Below, piece by piece: positions 26,373 to 34,459 of a DNA stretch of 64,000 nucleotides. The position numbers and the translations under genes were made by a program. Numbering within the stretch: position 1 is the stretch's first letter; each line of letters begins with the position of its first letter. The notes beneath the pieces were generated by a model, which did not search any database, had not been told where the DNA came from, and saw only the letters and a program-made list of their open reading frames with translations. The stretch is from Acetobacter oryzoeni. Lineage in GTDB: Bacteria > Pseudomonadota > Alphaproteobacteria > Acetobacterales > Acetobacteraceae. The stretch is taken from positions 2,363,001-2,427,000 of the forward strand of contig NZ_CP042808.1 in assembly GCF_004014775.2 (NCBI RefSeq), read 5' to 3'.

Positions 26373-27542
26373 ATGCCCCGGATATCAAAGCGCATAATCG
26401 CCACCCTCCAGCCTGCTGAGAAGGACTACATCGTCTGGGACGATCAGGTCGCCGGCTTCGCCCTGCGGGTCTGGCCTTCGGGTCGGATGAGCTACGTGGT
26501 TCATTATCGAGCCAATGGCCGGTTCCGACGTTATACGATCGGCCATCATGGTCCCTGGACGGCAGACAAAGCACGCGATGAAGCGATTAAAATCCTCGCT
26601 CGTGTGAAAGACGGCAACGACCCAAACACCGAACGCGGCGAAGAGCGGACCTCCCCCACAATCAGTCAGTTCTGCAAGACTTTCATTGAACGGCATGTAA
26701 AGACGCATCTGAAATCAACCACACAAGCCGAATATCAACGCGCGATTGACCTGTTCATTATAAAAAAAATTGGCAGCCGGATGGTGGCCACCCTGACCCA
26801 CTCGGATGTGGTCGCATTCCACCACGCCTATCGCCATATCCCGTATCAGGCGAACCGGACTCTGGGTGTGCTGTCGAAAATGTTCTCTCTGGCAATCCTC
26901 TGGGGTGTGCGGACAGACAACGTCAATCCATGCAGGGGCGTGAAACGCTATAAGGAGCAGAAGCGCGAGCGCTACCTCACAACAGAAGAACATCAGCGTC
27001 TTGGCAAAGCACTCGACGACGGCCGTTCCGCAATGCCGGAAGCCGTCAACGCGTTCCAACTCCTGCTTTTAACCGGTTGCCGCCTGCGGGAAATCCAACG
27101 TCTGAAATGGGAATATGTTTTTCTGGACGAAGGGATAATCAGATTACCTGACAGCAAAAATGGTGCCCGCACGGTTCAGTTGGGCGAGAGTGCGATCGGC
27201 TTGCTTGGAGACATCACGCGGGTTGAGGGCAATCCCTATGTCATCACGGGACGGAAAGACGGTGGTCACCTGACCGATCTGGAGAAGCCGTGGCGGCGCA
27301 TCCGAAAGGAAGCCGGGCTGCATGATGTCCGCATTCACGATCTCCGCCATTCCTTTGCATCCGATGCGCTGGAACTCGGCGAGGATCTGGTCATGATCGG
27401 GAAACTGCTGGGTCATCGCGATCTCAAATCGACCGCACGTTATGCTCACCTCAAGAAAGAACCAATCCAGCGTGCAGTCAAAGGGATCGATTTGAAAATT
27501 TTTACGGCACTTGTTTCAGGAGGCAGCGAGAGCAACATCTGA
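26373..27542 (+). CDS. int: Tyrosine-type site-specific integrase (DUF4102/P4 family)
   Basis: A 389-residue recombinase. The N-terminal arm-binding domain (KDYIVWDDQVAGFALRVWPSG) is followed by the core-binding region (~95-185) and the catalytic domain with the Arg in LTGCRLREIQRLKW (~270), HDLRHSFAS (HxxR, ~360), and the final His and Tyr in GHRDLKSTARYAHL (Tyr nucleophile ~390 of the longer frame). GGAGG lies six bases before the ATG at 26373, so this start is preferred over one at 26277. It lies next to the tRNA-fMet remnant and should integrate and excise the element. Confidence 0.93.
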   Translation: MPRISKRIIATLQPAEKDYIVWDDQVAGFALRVWPSGRMSYVVHYRANGRFRRYTIGHHGPWTADKARDEAIKILARVKDGNDPNTERGEERTSPTISQFCKTFIERHVKTHLKSTTQAEYQRAIDLFIIKKIGSRMVATLTHSDVVAFHHAYRHIPYQANRTLGVLSKMFSLAILWGVRTDNVNPCRGVKRYKEQKRERYLTTEEHQRLGKALDDGRSAMPEAVNAFQLLLLTGCRLREIQRLKWEYVFLDEGIIRLPDSKNGARTVQLGESAIGLLGDITRVEGNPYVITGRKDGGHLTDLEKPWRRIRKEAGLHDVRIHDLRHSFASDALELGEDLVMIGKLLGHRDLKSTARYAHLKKEPIQRAVKGIDLKIFTALVSGGSESNI

Positions 27543-27900
27543 ACACGTCAATTATGCCCTGCCTCACAGAACTATTTTTAAAAATACCTAAAAATATATT
27601 CGGCTTTGTTGCACAATTCACTGATTGGTCGTGCTGAACGCTCTTATGTTTTTTGTTATACGACCGCCTAAGTGATTGAGGTTCCGAGCGTTGTGAAGCG
27701 GTTAAAAGTAGCAACGTGGATGTGAACTTCGGCGATCTTCCACGTATTTGCGAAACAAAGCCGCCGCCAAGCCAAAATGGGCTCTTCAAGCATCCTGGTA
27801 GGAATGCCTGCCATGTGTGTGCAATATCGGGTTGACAGGCTCGCAACCATAATGGATTTTATAAAAAGTCTACCGTGACAGGAGCATATGTTTTCAAAAG
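27543..27900. other. Gap between integrase and cargo; possible IS remnant
   Basis: About 358 bp without a convincing gene. GGCTTTGTTGCACA at ~27601 resembles the terminal repeat of several IS6/IS5-type elements, but no partner repeat or transposase fragment could be recognised. An AGGAG at 27880-27884 precedes an ATG at 27888 in a different frame from the next gene; its frame is short of recognisable content. Confidence 0.35.
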
Positions 27901-28392
27901 ATGGCCCATGCCATACATCCTGCGCCCCGCTCTTCATTGAGCCGCTGGTTTCTGGTCGCGTTCACGCTCATGGGCTTTCTGGGGCAACTCCTGATCCAGA
28001 GTCAGGCAATGCCGGGAGAAATGCCTCGTGCTACCATCCTGCGCCTGACAGGCATTGATATCGCTCCACATCTTTATCACACGCCACATAAGCACTCCGT
28101 CTGTGCGGATATGCCTGGCATGACAATGGACAATGTGACGCAGGCTGTGTCAGCCGACAATGAGGGCGACCACGACCACATGTCCGGGCATCCTTCTCAT
28201 CACGATGGAAGCTGTCCGTTATGCCCCCTCCTGCACCTGCCAGTATTCCTGTTCACAGCTCTCGTGATCTTGCTGGCACTGGCGTTTATTCGTTGGCAAC
28301 GCCACGTCAACATCGTTAACCCCCGTGCTCCACCTGTCATCACACTTGGTGTTCCTTTCTCCTGTGGCCCCCCTGTGTCTGCGGTCTTCTAG
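27901..28392 (+). CDS. DUF2946-like His-rich membrane protein
   Basis: A 163-residue protein with an N-terminal helix (residues ~12-34), a periplasmic loop rich in His, Met and Asp (HTPHKHSVCADMPGMTM; DHDHMSGHPSHHDGSCPLCPLL) and a second helix (VFLFTALVILLALAFI). DUF2946 proteins usually neighbour TonB-dependent copper receptors, as here, and the Met/His/Cys content suits copper binding. The start at 27901 is the first ATG in frame; its ribosome-binding site is poor, so a few residues may differ. It opens the copper cargo region of the element. Confidence 0.72.
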   Translation: MAHAIHPAPRSSLSRWFLVAFTLMGFLGQLLIQSQAMPGEMPRATILRLTGIDIAPHLYHTPHKHSVCADMPGMTMDNVTQAVSADNEGDHDHMSGHPSHHDGSCPLCPLLHLPVFLFTALVILLALAFIRWQRHVNIVNPRAPPVITLGVPFSCGPPVSAVF

Positions 28393-28537
28393 CGCCCGCA
28401 GGCCGTTTAAGCTGTCATTCATCGACCGTACGCGTTCACTTAACGCATAGTGCGTCGCTGACGTCATAAACTAATGACGAAAAAGACAATGACCGTCCTG
28501 CTGGCTGAACGATATTCTCAGCTCAGGATCAGCTTTC

Positions 28538-30718
28538 ATGTCTTCGACACATGTTTGCGCACACACGTTCCACCGCGCGCACTTACTTTCTGCCGCCGCA
28601 ATTTTTCTTATCCCGTCCTTCGCGGCGCATGCCAATGAACTGCCCGGAAAAGAGCGTGAGAGTGCCGCATCAACCAGGCAGGCGGCGATTAAAAAAACTC
28701 CGGAACAGTCATCACGAAACACGTCAAAACAACTCGGCGCTCACGTAAAAACAGGAGCAGCCGTCCCTATATCCAGCAACGCAGCTGAGCGGCTCGTTGT
28801 CACAGCCACGCGAACGCCACAGCAGATCCAGGACGTTCCCGCCTCGGTCAGCCTGATAACACGTCAGGACATCCAAATGAGGCAATCTTCCACGATTTCA
28901 GATGCCCTCAATCGCTTGCCTGATGTCGATATGGTCGGCACGGCGCGTATGGAAGGTCAGGTTCCCCAAATCCGTGGGTTTGCGGGACGCGAGATCATTT
29001 TGATGGTCGATGGCGCACGGCGTAATTGGGATTCCCAAGGGATTGAAGCGCCGCTTTATATCGATCCCGCCTTTATCCAGAGTGTAGAAGTTGTCGCCGG
29101 ATCAGCGTCCACTCTTTATGGAACAGGTGGTCTCGGCGGAGTTATGTCAATTAAGACTATTGACGCAAAGTCCCTTCTGAAACCGGGTCAAGGCTTGGGC
29201 GGAGAAATTGATGGCGGCTATCAAAGCGCCAACGGAAATGGGAAGGGATCAGCAAAAATATACGGAAAATGGGGCAAGTTCGATGCGCTTCTTGCTTATT
29301 CTGGGCAAACCTTCAACTCGATACGATTAGGGGGCGGCGAGAGACTTTCACCCAATGACGGGCAAAGCCACAGCGCACTACTTAAACTTGGATATGACAT
29401 CAATGACCGAATTAGAATAGATTTTGGTCAGCAATTTTATCTTGATGAAAACTATAGATCTTCAGTGCCACAAAAAGGTCCTTCCACTTACCACTGTTCT
29501 ACCTGCCAAGAGCAAAATGTCCGACAGGACGAGTCAACATTGCACCTCACAACACGTAACGAGCAAGGCGAGGAAGATGGAAGGCTGACCCTTTACAGAA
29601 CGAAAATGGCCTCAAAGCAGGTGCCGAACAGCATGGACTCTAATGGCGGGTCCACTGTCCTTGAGACCTATGGTTTCGACTTACAAAAATCATACTTTCG
29701 TAATTTCGGATTGTTTGGAAGACATAAATTTACTGGAGGCGTAAATTACTACCGCGATTTTTATACGTACACCACATCTGGTTCAAATACACCCAACGCA
29801 CAACAGCAGGTATATGGGGTTTACGGGCAAGATGAAATAAAATTTCGCCACCATGTCACTCTTTCCCCTAGCTTGCGTTACGATAGATACAATACCTTTC
29901 CTGAACACGGGAAAGGTCTCTCAAATAGCTCAAACGGTGCTATTCTTCCAAAAATAACATTATCGTGGCAACCAACACGCGAATGGATGATATATCTCAG
30001 TTGGGGGAAAGCTTATAATGCTCCCACCCCAGCGCAAAGCGACATGGATTTGACAGGCAATCAATGGTTCGCAAATTTTGTTTCTAACAAAAATCTAAAA
30101 CCCGAATCTGCCAAAACATACGAAGGCGGATTTACTTATACAAAGAGCGCACTGTTTAGCGAGCACGATCGTGCGAGCGTCCGCGCTACAGGTTTTTACG
30201 AAGACGTAACCAATCTCATTCAAGAAGTTGCTATCGGGCGTTTTAATGGAAAATATGGGAAAAACAGACCCATTTATCAATATCAGAACGTTGGACACGC
30301 CACACGTTACGGTATTGAGCTACATAGTAATTACGACATAGGAAACTGGGGGTTTGATCTGAGCTTCAGCCACATAAGAGTCACAAACGCTCTGACCGGT
30401 GCTGGGTTGTACTCGCCTCCAGATAAAGTTGCCGCTGATATGCGTTACCGTTTTCCGAACATCGGACTGACTTTAATGTACAGCCTCATGGCCGTAGACG
30501 CTCAGAACTACGATGCAACTATTATTCGTCGGCGTCCCGGCTATATGGTGCACGACATACTCGCAACCTGGGCACCTCCTCGCAAGCCTTGGCGAATTAA
30601 TTTTGCTGTTACCAACTTATTCGACAAGGAATACAGTATGTATAAAATGGCTTCCACAAACGTTGATTTTCCTGAAGTAGGTCGCAGCTTTCGCTTTGAT
30701 CTATCATATAGATTTTGA
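28538..30718 (+). CDS. TonB-dependent receptor of the chalkophore locus (probable MbnT role)
   Basis: A 726-residue receptor: signal peptide ending near SFAAHA (residue ~33), plug domain with ERLVVTATRTPQQIQDVPASVS (~85) and PQIRGFAGREIILMVDGARR (~150), and a barrel ending in FDLSYRF. By sequence style it is close to haem/copper-type receptors and lacks an STN signalling domain. It ends 125 bp before the precursor peptide gene and lies on the same strand, so the parsimonious role is re-uptake of the Cu-loaded peptide. Haem or free copper uptake cannot be excluded. Confidence 0.8.
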   Translation: MSSTHVCAHTFHRAHLLSAAAIFLIPSFAAHANELPGKERESAASTRQAAIKKTPEQSSRNTSKQLGAHVKTGAAVPISSNAAERLVVTATRTPQQIQDVPASVSLITRQDIQMRQSSTISDALNRLPDVDMVGTARMEGQVPQIRGFAGREIILMVDGARRNWDSQGIEAPLYIDPAFIQSVEVVAGSASTLYGTGGLGGVMSIKTIDAKSLLKPGQGLGGEIDGGYQSANGNGKGSAKIYGKWGKFDALLAYSGQTFNSIRLGGGERLSPNDGQSHSALLKLGYDINDRIRIDFGQQFYLDENYRSSVPQKGPSTYHCSTCQEQNVRQDESTLHLTTRNEQGEEDGRLTLYRTKMASKQVPNSMDSNGGSTVLETYGFDLQKSYFRNFGLFGRHKFTGGVNYYRDFYTYTTSGSNTPNAQQQVYGVYGQDEIKFRHHVTLSPSLRYDRYNTFPEHGKGLSNSSNGAILPKITLSWQPTREWMIYLSWGKAYNAPTPAQSDMDLTGNQWFANFVSNKNLKPESAKTYEGGFTYTKSALFSEHDRASVRATGFYEDVTNLIQEVAIGRFNGKYGKNRPIYQYQNVGHATRYGIELHSNYDIGNWGFDLSFSHIRVTNALTGAGLYSPPDKVAADMRYRFPNIGLTLMYSLMAVDAQNYDATIIRRRPGYMVHDILATWAPPRKPWRINFAVTNLFDKEYSMYKMASTNVDFPEVGRSFRFDLSYRF

Positions 30719-30740
30719 CAATTGCCAGGAGGTTATTCTG

Positions 30741-30799
30741 AAATAAATCAAATTATTACACGTAATTCCATTGATTTATTTCCTGTTTTTATGTATAAT
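30741..30799 (+). promoter_or_regulatory. mbnA promoter with overlapping inverted-repeat operator
   Basis: TTGATT (30771-30776) and TATAAT (30794-30799) with an exact 17-bp spacer form a strong sigma-70-type promoter for mbnA; transcription would start near 30806. AAATAAATCAA (30741-30751) and TTGATTTATTT (30771-30781) are a perfect 11-bp inverted repeat that covers the -35 element, a position fit for a repressor or a copper-responsive regulator. An imperfect hairpin (CCACATAGA / TCTATTGTGG, 30806-30827) lies in the 5' leader. Confidence 0.65.
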
Positions 30800-30843
30800 T
30801 AGACGCCACATAGAATGTCTATTGTGGTTACTGGAGGTATGAA

Positions 30844-30942
30844 ATGACTATTACTATAACTATACTTAAAACCAAACAAATTTCTGTACCTGTCCGGGCC
30901 GGACTGCAGTGTGGTTCGGGTGTCTGCGGTTATAACGCTTAA
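30844..30942 (+). CDS. mbnA: Methanobactin-type precursor peptide MbnA
   Basis: A 32-residue peptide gene with a strong ribosome-binding site (GGAGG, 30833-30837). The leader starts MTITITILK and reaches a conserved VRAG; the C-terminus is QCGSGVCGYNA with Cys23 and Cys28. Methylosinus trichosporium OB3b MbnA has MTVKI at its start and RAAALCGS before its core; aligning on the CGS puts R18-A19 opposite R16-A17 and predicts a 21-residue leader and an 11-residue core, the OB3b core length. The two Cys would be turned into oxazolone-thioamide pairs by MbnB/MbnC to bind one Cu(I). It is followed by mbnB and mbnC, which is the decisive context. The Cys spacing (five) is unlike OB3b (six). Confidence 0.9.
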   Translation: MTITITILKTKQISVPVRAGLQCGSGVCGYNA

Positions 30943-30951
30943 AACAATACA

Positions 30952-30979
30952 GAGACTGGCGCCTTTCCGCGCCAGTCTC
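30952..30979 (+). terminator. Intercistronic hairpin between mbnA and mbnB (partial terminator/processing site)
   Basis: GAGACTGGCGC (30952-30962) pairs perfectly with 30969-30979 around a CTTTCC loop: an 11-bp GC-rich stem with no T-run after it. It probably reduces read-through or protects the upstream mRNA 3' end, so that much more precursor than enzyme is made, a common design in peptide natural-product operons. AGGAGG for mbnB follows at 30985. Confidence 0.75.
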
Positions 30980-30996
30980 GCACTAGGAGGTATACG

Positions 30997-31818
30997 ATGT
31001 GTAACGGTTCTATTGGCATAAATTTCACTGGCGGCCAATCTTACTCATCTATTATGTCCCTTATTGACGAGGGACATATAGATTACGTCGAACTCCTGAT
31101 CGACAATTTTTTACATCTCAATCCAACAGAAATTGCAAAGAAATTTCCTTGCCCTGTCGCATTCCATATTATGCAATCCCGTTTTTTGGAGCGAGGTGAG
31201 GAAGAATTAAAGTATATATCAAGCAGAATAACGCAAATGTCTGAGGCGTTTCAGCCACTTTATATTTCCGATCATATCGCACTTTTCGAGCATAACGGAA
31301 CTAATTTTTATCAACTCGCCGAAATAAATTATGCAATAGGGTCAATATATTTTGATAAAATTCGGCGATGGCAGGATATGCTTGGTCATACTCTATATTT
31401 AGAGAATTATCCTTCACTGCTCGACGGTTCTTATGAAGCTCCAACTTTCTTCGAGCATATATCAAAGAAAACTGAATGTAATGTGTTGTTTGATATATCC
31501 AATGCTGTTTGTGCCTCTAGGAATACGGGCGCAGACATAGACGACTGGAAGAATGTAATATCGAAAACGCTACACTATCATGTTGCAGGATACACTCCAG
31601 CACCAAGCGATAATAATATTTTAATTGATTCACATTCGGAGCAGATTTCATCAGAAACGGAGATCTTCATAGATCGTTATGCTGATCTGTTTTTTCGTGA
31701 AAATACTACAATTACTTACGAACGAGACGGAAATTTTGATTACGACCTTATAGTGGAAGATTTAAACAGCCTTCGCTTGAAATCGAAAAACCAGAGTGTA
31801 TACAATGAACAATCATAG
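30997..31818 (+). CDS. mbnB: Methanobactin biosynthesis protein MbnB (DUF692 iron enzyme)
   Basis: A 273-residue DUF692 TIM-barrel protein. In characterised systems MbnB is a multi-iron oxygenase which, with MbnC, converts precursor Cys to oxazolone and thioamide using O2. Candidate iron ligands are all present: His57 (VAFHIMQS), Asp92/His93 (ISDHIALFEH), Glu136 (LENYP), Asp166 (LFDISNAV), His195 (HYHVAGY), Asp211/His213 (LIDSHSE) and Glu242 (YERDGNF). AGGAGG lies six bases before the ATG. The coding region is AT-rich compared with the conjugation backbone. The last 14 nt overlap mbnC, so the partners are translationally coupled. Confidence 0.92.
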   Translation: MCNGSIGINFTGGQSYSSIMSLIDEGHIDYVELLIDNFLHLNPTEIAKKFPCPVAFHIMQSRFLERGEEELKYISSRITQMSEAFQPLYISDHIALFEHNGTNFYQLAEINYAIGSIYFDKIRRWQDMLGHTLYLENYPSLLDGSYEAPTFFEHISKKTECNVLFDISNAVCASRNTGADIDDWKNVISKTLHYHVAGYTPAPSDNNILIDSHSEQISSETEIFIDRYADLFFRENTTITYERDGNFDYDLIVEDLNSLRLKSKNQSVYNEQS

Positions 31819-32380
31819 AAAATATTTGCGTGATATCGATGTCATAGACTTTATGTCGCGCCCAGATCAGTTTTCTTTGTTTTCTGACAACAGGCGCGCG
31901 TTGGTGCGATTAGATATTGCGTGGCGCGGTTATTGGCATGCTCTTTATGATCCATGTCCATCCCTACTGGATTTTTCTGGTGATCAAGACGGATTCAATA
32001 TTTTTCGGCCCTTTATGAGGTGGGGTTCTGAGCGAAAAATTTGTTTTGGTTGGCCATTACACCTCTGGGTTATCATTTGGTTGCAAGAAAATGAGATGCT
32101 GAATAGTTCTAATTCCGAAATCATTCTATCGGAATTGGCGGGAGCTGCAGCTGCTCGGTGGGCCATATCTGATCGCACAGAAGCACTAGGCATCGCCATT
32201 TACCGCGGTATCAAACAAAACTGGACTGTCGGCTGGAAGTGCCGTGCGGTAGATCTGCAACGAGAAATTCAAGAAATTGAAATTGGTGCGGATTTAAGCC
32301 CGGAAGATGATATTCCGTCGTATTTCCTTATTTTTGATAACAAAATTTCTGTATTCCCTGGATGGAGCCGCATACTGTGA
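31805..32380 (+). CDS. mbnC: Methanobactin biosynthesis protein MbnC
   Basis: A 191-residue protein with no strong similarity outside the MbnC group; size, place after mbnB and the WRGYWHALYDPCPSLLDF / KICFGWPLHLWVIIWLQ segments fit MbnC. It is the non-catalytic partner that docks the precursor leader to MbnB. The ATG at 31805 is preferred over GTG 31796; both overlap the mbnB end. Its stop overlaps the GTG start of mbnP. AT-rich like mbnB. Confidence 0.85.
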   Translation: MNNHRKYLRDIDVIDFMSRPDQFSLFSDNRRALVRLDIAWRGYWHALYDPCPSLLDFSGDQDGFNIFRPFMRWGSERKICFGWPLHLWVIIWLQENEMLNSSNSEIILSELAGAAAARWAISDRTEALGIAIYRGIKQNWTVGWKCRAVDLQREIQEIEIGADLSPEDDIPSYFLIFDNKISVFPGWSRIL

Positions 32381-33282
32381 GCAATTTGACCTATGCGCCG
32401 TCAGTGTATAGAATAAATTTTTTTTTGTTATTCATTGGGATGGGTCTATTTATTTTCCCGGCCTTTTCTTCAAACGAAGCCCACGCAGCACCAAAGCTCG
32501 GGCGCCTTACTTTCCAGGCGGCATTCGGAAACCAGCCGGTAAGTTGTGCTAGAACCATAAGCCCGGTGGGGACAAGCGACAATACGGTCCGCATCAACGA
32601 TCTACGCTTCTACATCCACGATGTGGCGCTGCTCACGAAGGACGGCCGTGCGGTGCTGGTCAAGCCAGGGCCGTCCGGCCTCTGGCAGCGTGACGGGATA
32701 GCGCTGATCGACCTGATCGATCGCAATATTCCATGCAGCGATACGACTCCGTCGCCGAACTCGGCTATCAGTTTTGTTTGGCCGCAAGGCCATTTCACCG
32801 GCCTGCGCTTCACCGTTGGGCTGCCTATGGCCGCCAATCACGGCGATCCTACGATTGCACAGCCACCACTGAACATGACGAGCATGTTCTGGACCTGGCA
32901 GTCAGGATATCGTTTTTTCACGCTCGACATCACGATGATTCCGAAGCCTGGCGACAAAGCGCGACCGCACGGCTTCCCTGTCCATATCGGGAGCACCGGC
33001 TGTGAGTCCGCCAGCGCGGTCGAGGCGCCGAAGGGCGCGTGCACGGCCCCGAACCTCGTCACGGTCACGCTGCCGGAGTTCGATCCGGCGCATCAGACCG
33101 TGAAGCTCGACATAAGTCGACTGCTCGCTCTGAGTAATGTCAGCACCAACCAGATTAATAGTGCGCCAGGTTGCATGTCTGGACCGGACGACAAGGATTG
33201 CGCAGGTGTGTTCCGTGAGTTCGGCCTGCCATTCGGATCAGAGACCTCTCCGCCGGCTCAGTCGGTATTTCGGGGTCGATAA
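32377..33282 (+). CDS. mbnP: MbnP-family periplasmic copper-binding protein
   Basis: About 301 residues from a GTG that overlaps the mbnC stop (GTGA) and has GGAG nine bases upstream; an ATG at 32362 lacks such a site. A signal peptide (INFFLLFIGMGLFIF to NEAHAAPK) exports it. Family marks are NDLRFYIHDVALL (~residue 70), TGLRFTVGLPMAANH (~150), MTSMFWTWQSGYRFF (~172) and HIGSTGCES (~205). In the family the partner MbnH converts a conserved Trp to kynurenine to complete a high-affinity copper site. The 5' end is AT-rich like mbnC but the rest is GC-rich. Confidence 0.88.
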   Translation: MSNLTYAPSVYRINFFLLFIGMGLFIFPAFSSNEAHAAPKLGRLTFQAAFGNQPVSCARTISPVGTSDNTVRINDLRFYIHDVALLTKDGRAVLVKPGPSGLWQRDGIALIDLIDRNIPCSDTTPSPNSAISFVWPQGHFTGLRFTVGLPMAANHGDPTIAQPPLNMTSMFWTWQSGYRFFTLDITMIPKPGDKARPHGFPVHIGSTGCESASAVEAPKGACTAPNLVTVTLPEFDPAHQTVKLDISRLLALSNVSTNQINSAPGCMSGPDDKDCAGVFREFGLPFGSETSPPAQSVFRGR

Positions 33283-33283
33283 G

Positions 33284-34459
33284 ATGCGCACGTTATTTCG
33301 CAAAGTTCTCCAGATGGCCCTTCTGGGTGGGGGGGCGCTGCTTCTATCGGCCGCAACCCGGCCCACGACGTGGCATTGGGACATCCCCTCCTGGGCGCCT
33401 GCGCCAGTCGTCCCGTCCGACAATCCGATGAGGGCAGAGAAGGTCGCACTGGGACGACGGCTGTTTTATGACAAACGGCTATCGGAGAATGGGACGCTCG
33501 CCTGCGCGTCGTGCCATCTCCAGAAACTGGGCTTTGCCTCTGGTGTCCCGACGCATGTAGGCGCGCATGGCGAGCCGGGACTACGCACGCCGATGCCACT
33601 GGCGAACGTAGCCTATCTGCCGAGCTACACCTGGGCCAATCCACAGCTCACCACTCTGGAAAAGCAGATGCTGATCCCGATGTTCAGCGACCAACCGGTC
33701 GAGCTGGGCATGGGCGGCCAGGAAAAGGCGCTGTTCGCCCGGCTCTCGGATGATCCCTGCTATGCGCGCCTGTTCCGTGTCGCCTTCCCCGAGGCGAAGG
33801 GCGCGATCACACTCTCCACGGTCACGAAGGCGATTGCATCCTTCGAGCGCACGCTGCTGTCCTTCGACAGTCCCTACGACCACTCGCTGCATGGCGACAA
33901 GACGGCGCTGTCCCCGGCCGCGCAACGAGGCGAGGCGCTCTTCTTCGGCGAGAAGCTCGAATGTTCGCATTGCCATAATGGCCTGAATCTGACCGACAAT
34001 ATCCGCGCGGCTAACATGCCCTTTCCAGAAACAGGCTTTCACAATACCGGCTTGTATAACGAGGACGGCAAGGGGGCCTATCCTGCCAGTGATCACGGGC
34101 TGCGGACAGTGACAGGCAATGCCGAGGACGAGGGGAAATTCCGCACGGAAAGCCTGCGCAACGTCGCTCTGACGGGTCCCTATATGCATGATGGCTCCAT
34201 CGCCACGCTGCACGACGTGCTGGCAGCACATTACTCGAAGGGAGGTCGGTCGGCGACAGGGCCACACGGAGAGAACCCGTTGCGCGACCAGTTCATAGAG
34301 CCGTTCGATATCAGCGAGGCGGAGATCGCGGACGTGATCGCCTTCCTGAACTCCCTGACGGATCAGAGCTTCATCACCAACCCGGCGTTCTCAGATCCGG
34401 GAAAGACCTGCCCTTTGGCTCTGCCCTCAGCCTCTCCCTCTGGTAAAGGCGCACAATGA
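33284..34459 (+). CDS. mbnH: MbnH-family di-heme enzyme (MauG-like)
   Basis: This 391-residue periplasmic enzyme has a signal peptide (MALLGGGALLLSAATRP) and two c-type haem motifs, CASCH at residues 74-78 and CSHCH at 227-231. The layout is that of bacterial di-haem cytochrome c peroxidase/MauG proteins; the MbnH subgroup oxidises a Trp of MbnP via a bis-Fe(IV) state. It begins one base after the mbnP stop; a longer frame from 33137 lies inside mbnP. The mbnP-mbnH pair is found in and outside methanobactin operons, generally linked to copper. GC-rich compared with mbnA-C. Confidence 0.9.
   Translation: MRTLFRKVLQMALLGGGALLLSAATRPTTWHWDIPSWAPAPVVPSDNPMRAEKVALGRRLFYDKRLSENGTLACASCHLQKLGFASGVPTHVGAHGEPGLRTPMPLANVAYLPSYTWANPQLTTLEKQMLIPMFSDQPVELGMGGQEKALFARLSDDPCYARLFRVAFPEAKGAITLSTVTKAIASFERTLLSFDSPYDHSLHGDKTALSPAAQRGEALFFGEKLECSHCHNGLNLTDNIRAANMPFPETGFHNTGLYNEDGKGAYPASDHGLRTVTGNAEDEGKFRTESLRNVALTGPYMHDGSIATLHDVLAAHYSKGGRSATGPHGENPLRDQFIEPFDISEAEIADVIAFLNSLTDQSFITNPAFSDPGKTCPLALPSASPSGKGAQ

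Noticed and set aside
27502..27937. Two minus-strand frames of ~90-115 codons after the integrase
   Set aside because: No recognisable motif or ribosome-binding site; they overlap the integrase end and the DUF2946 start.
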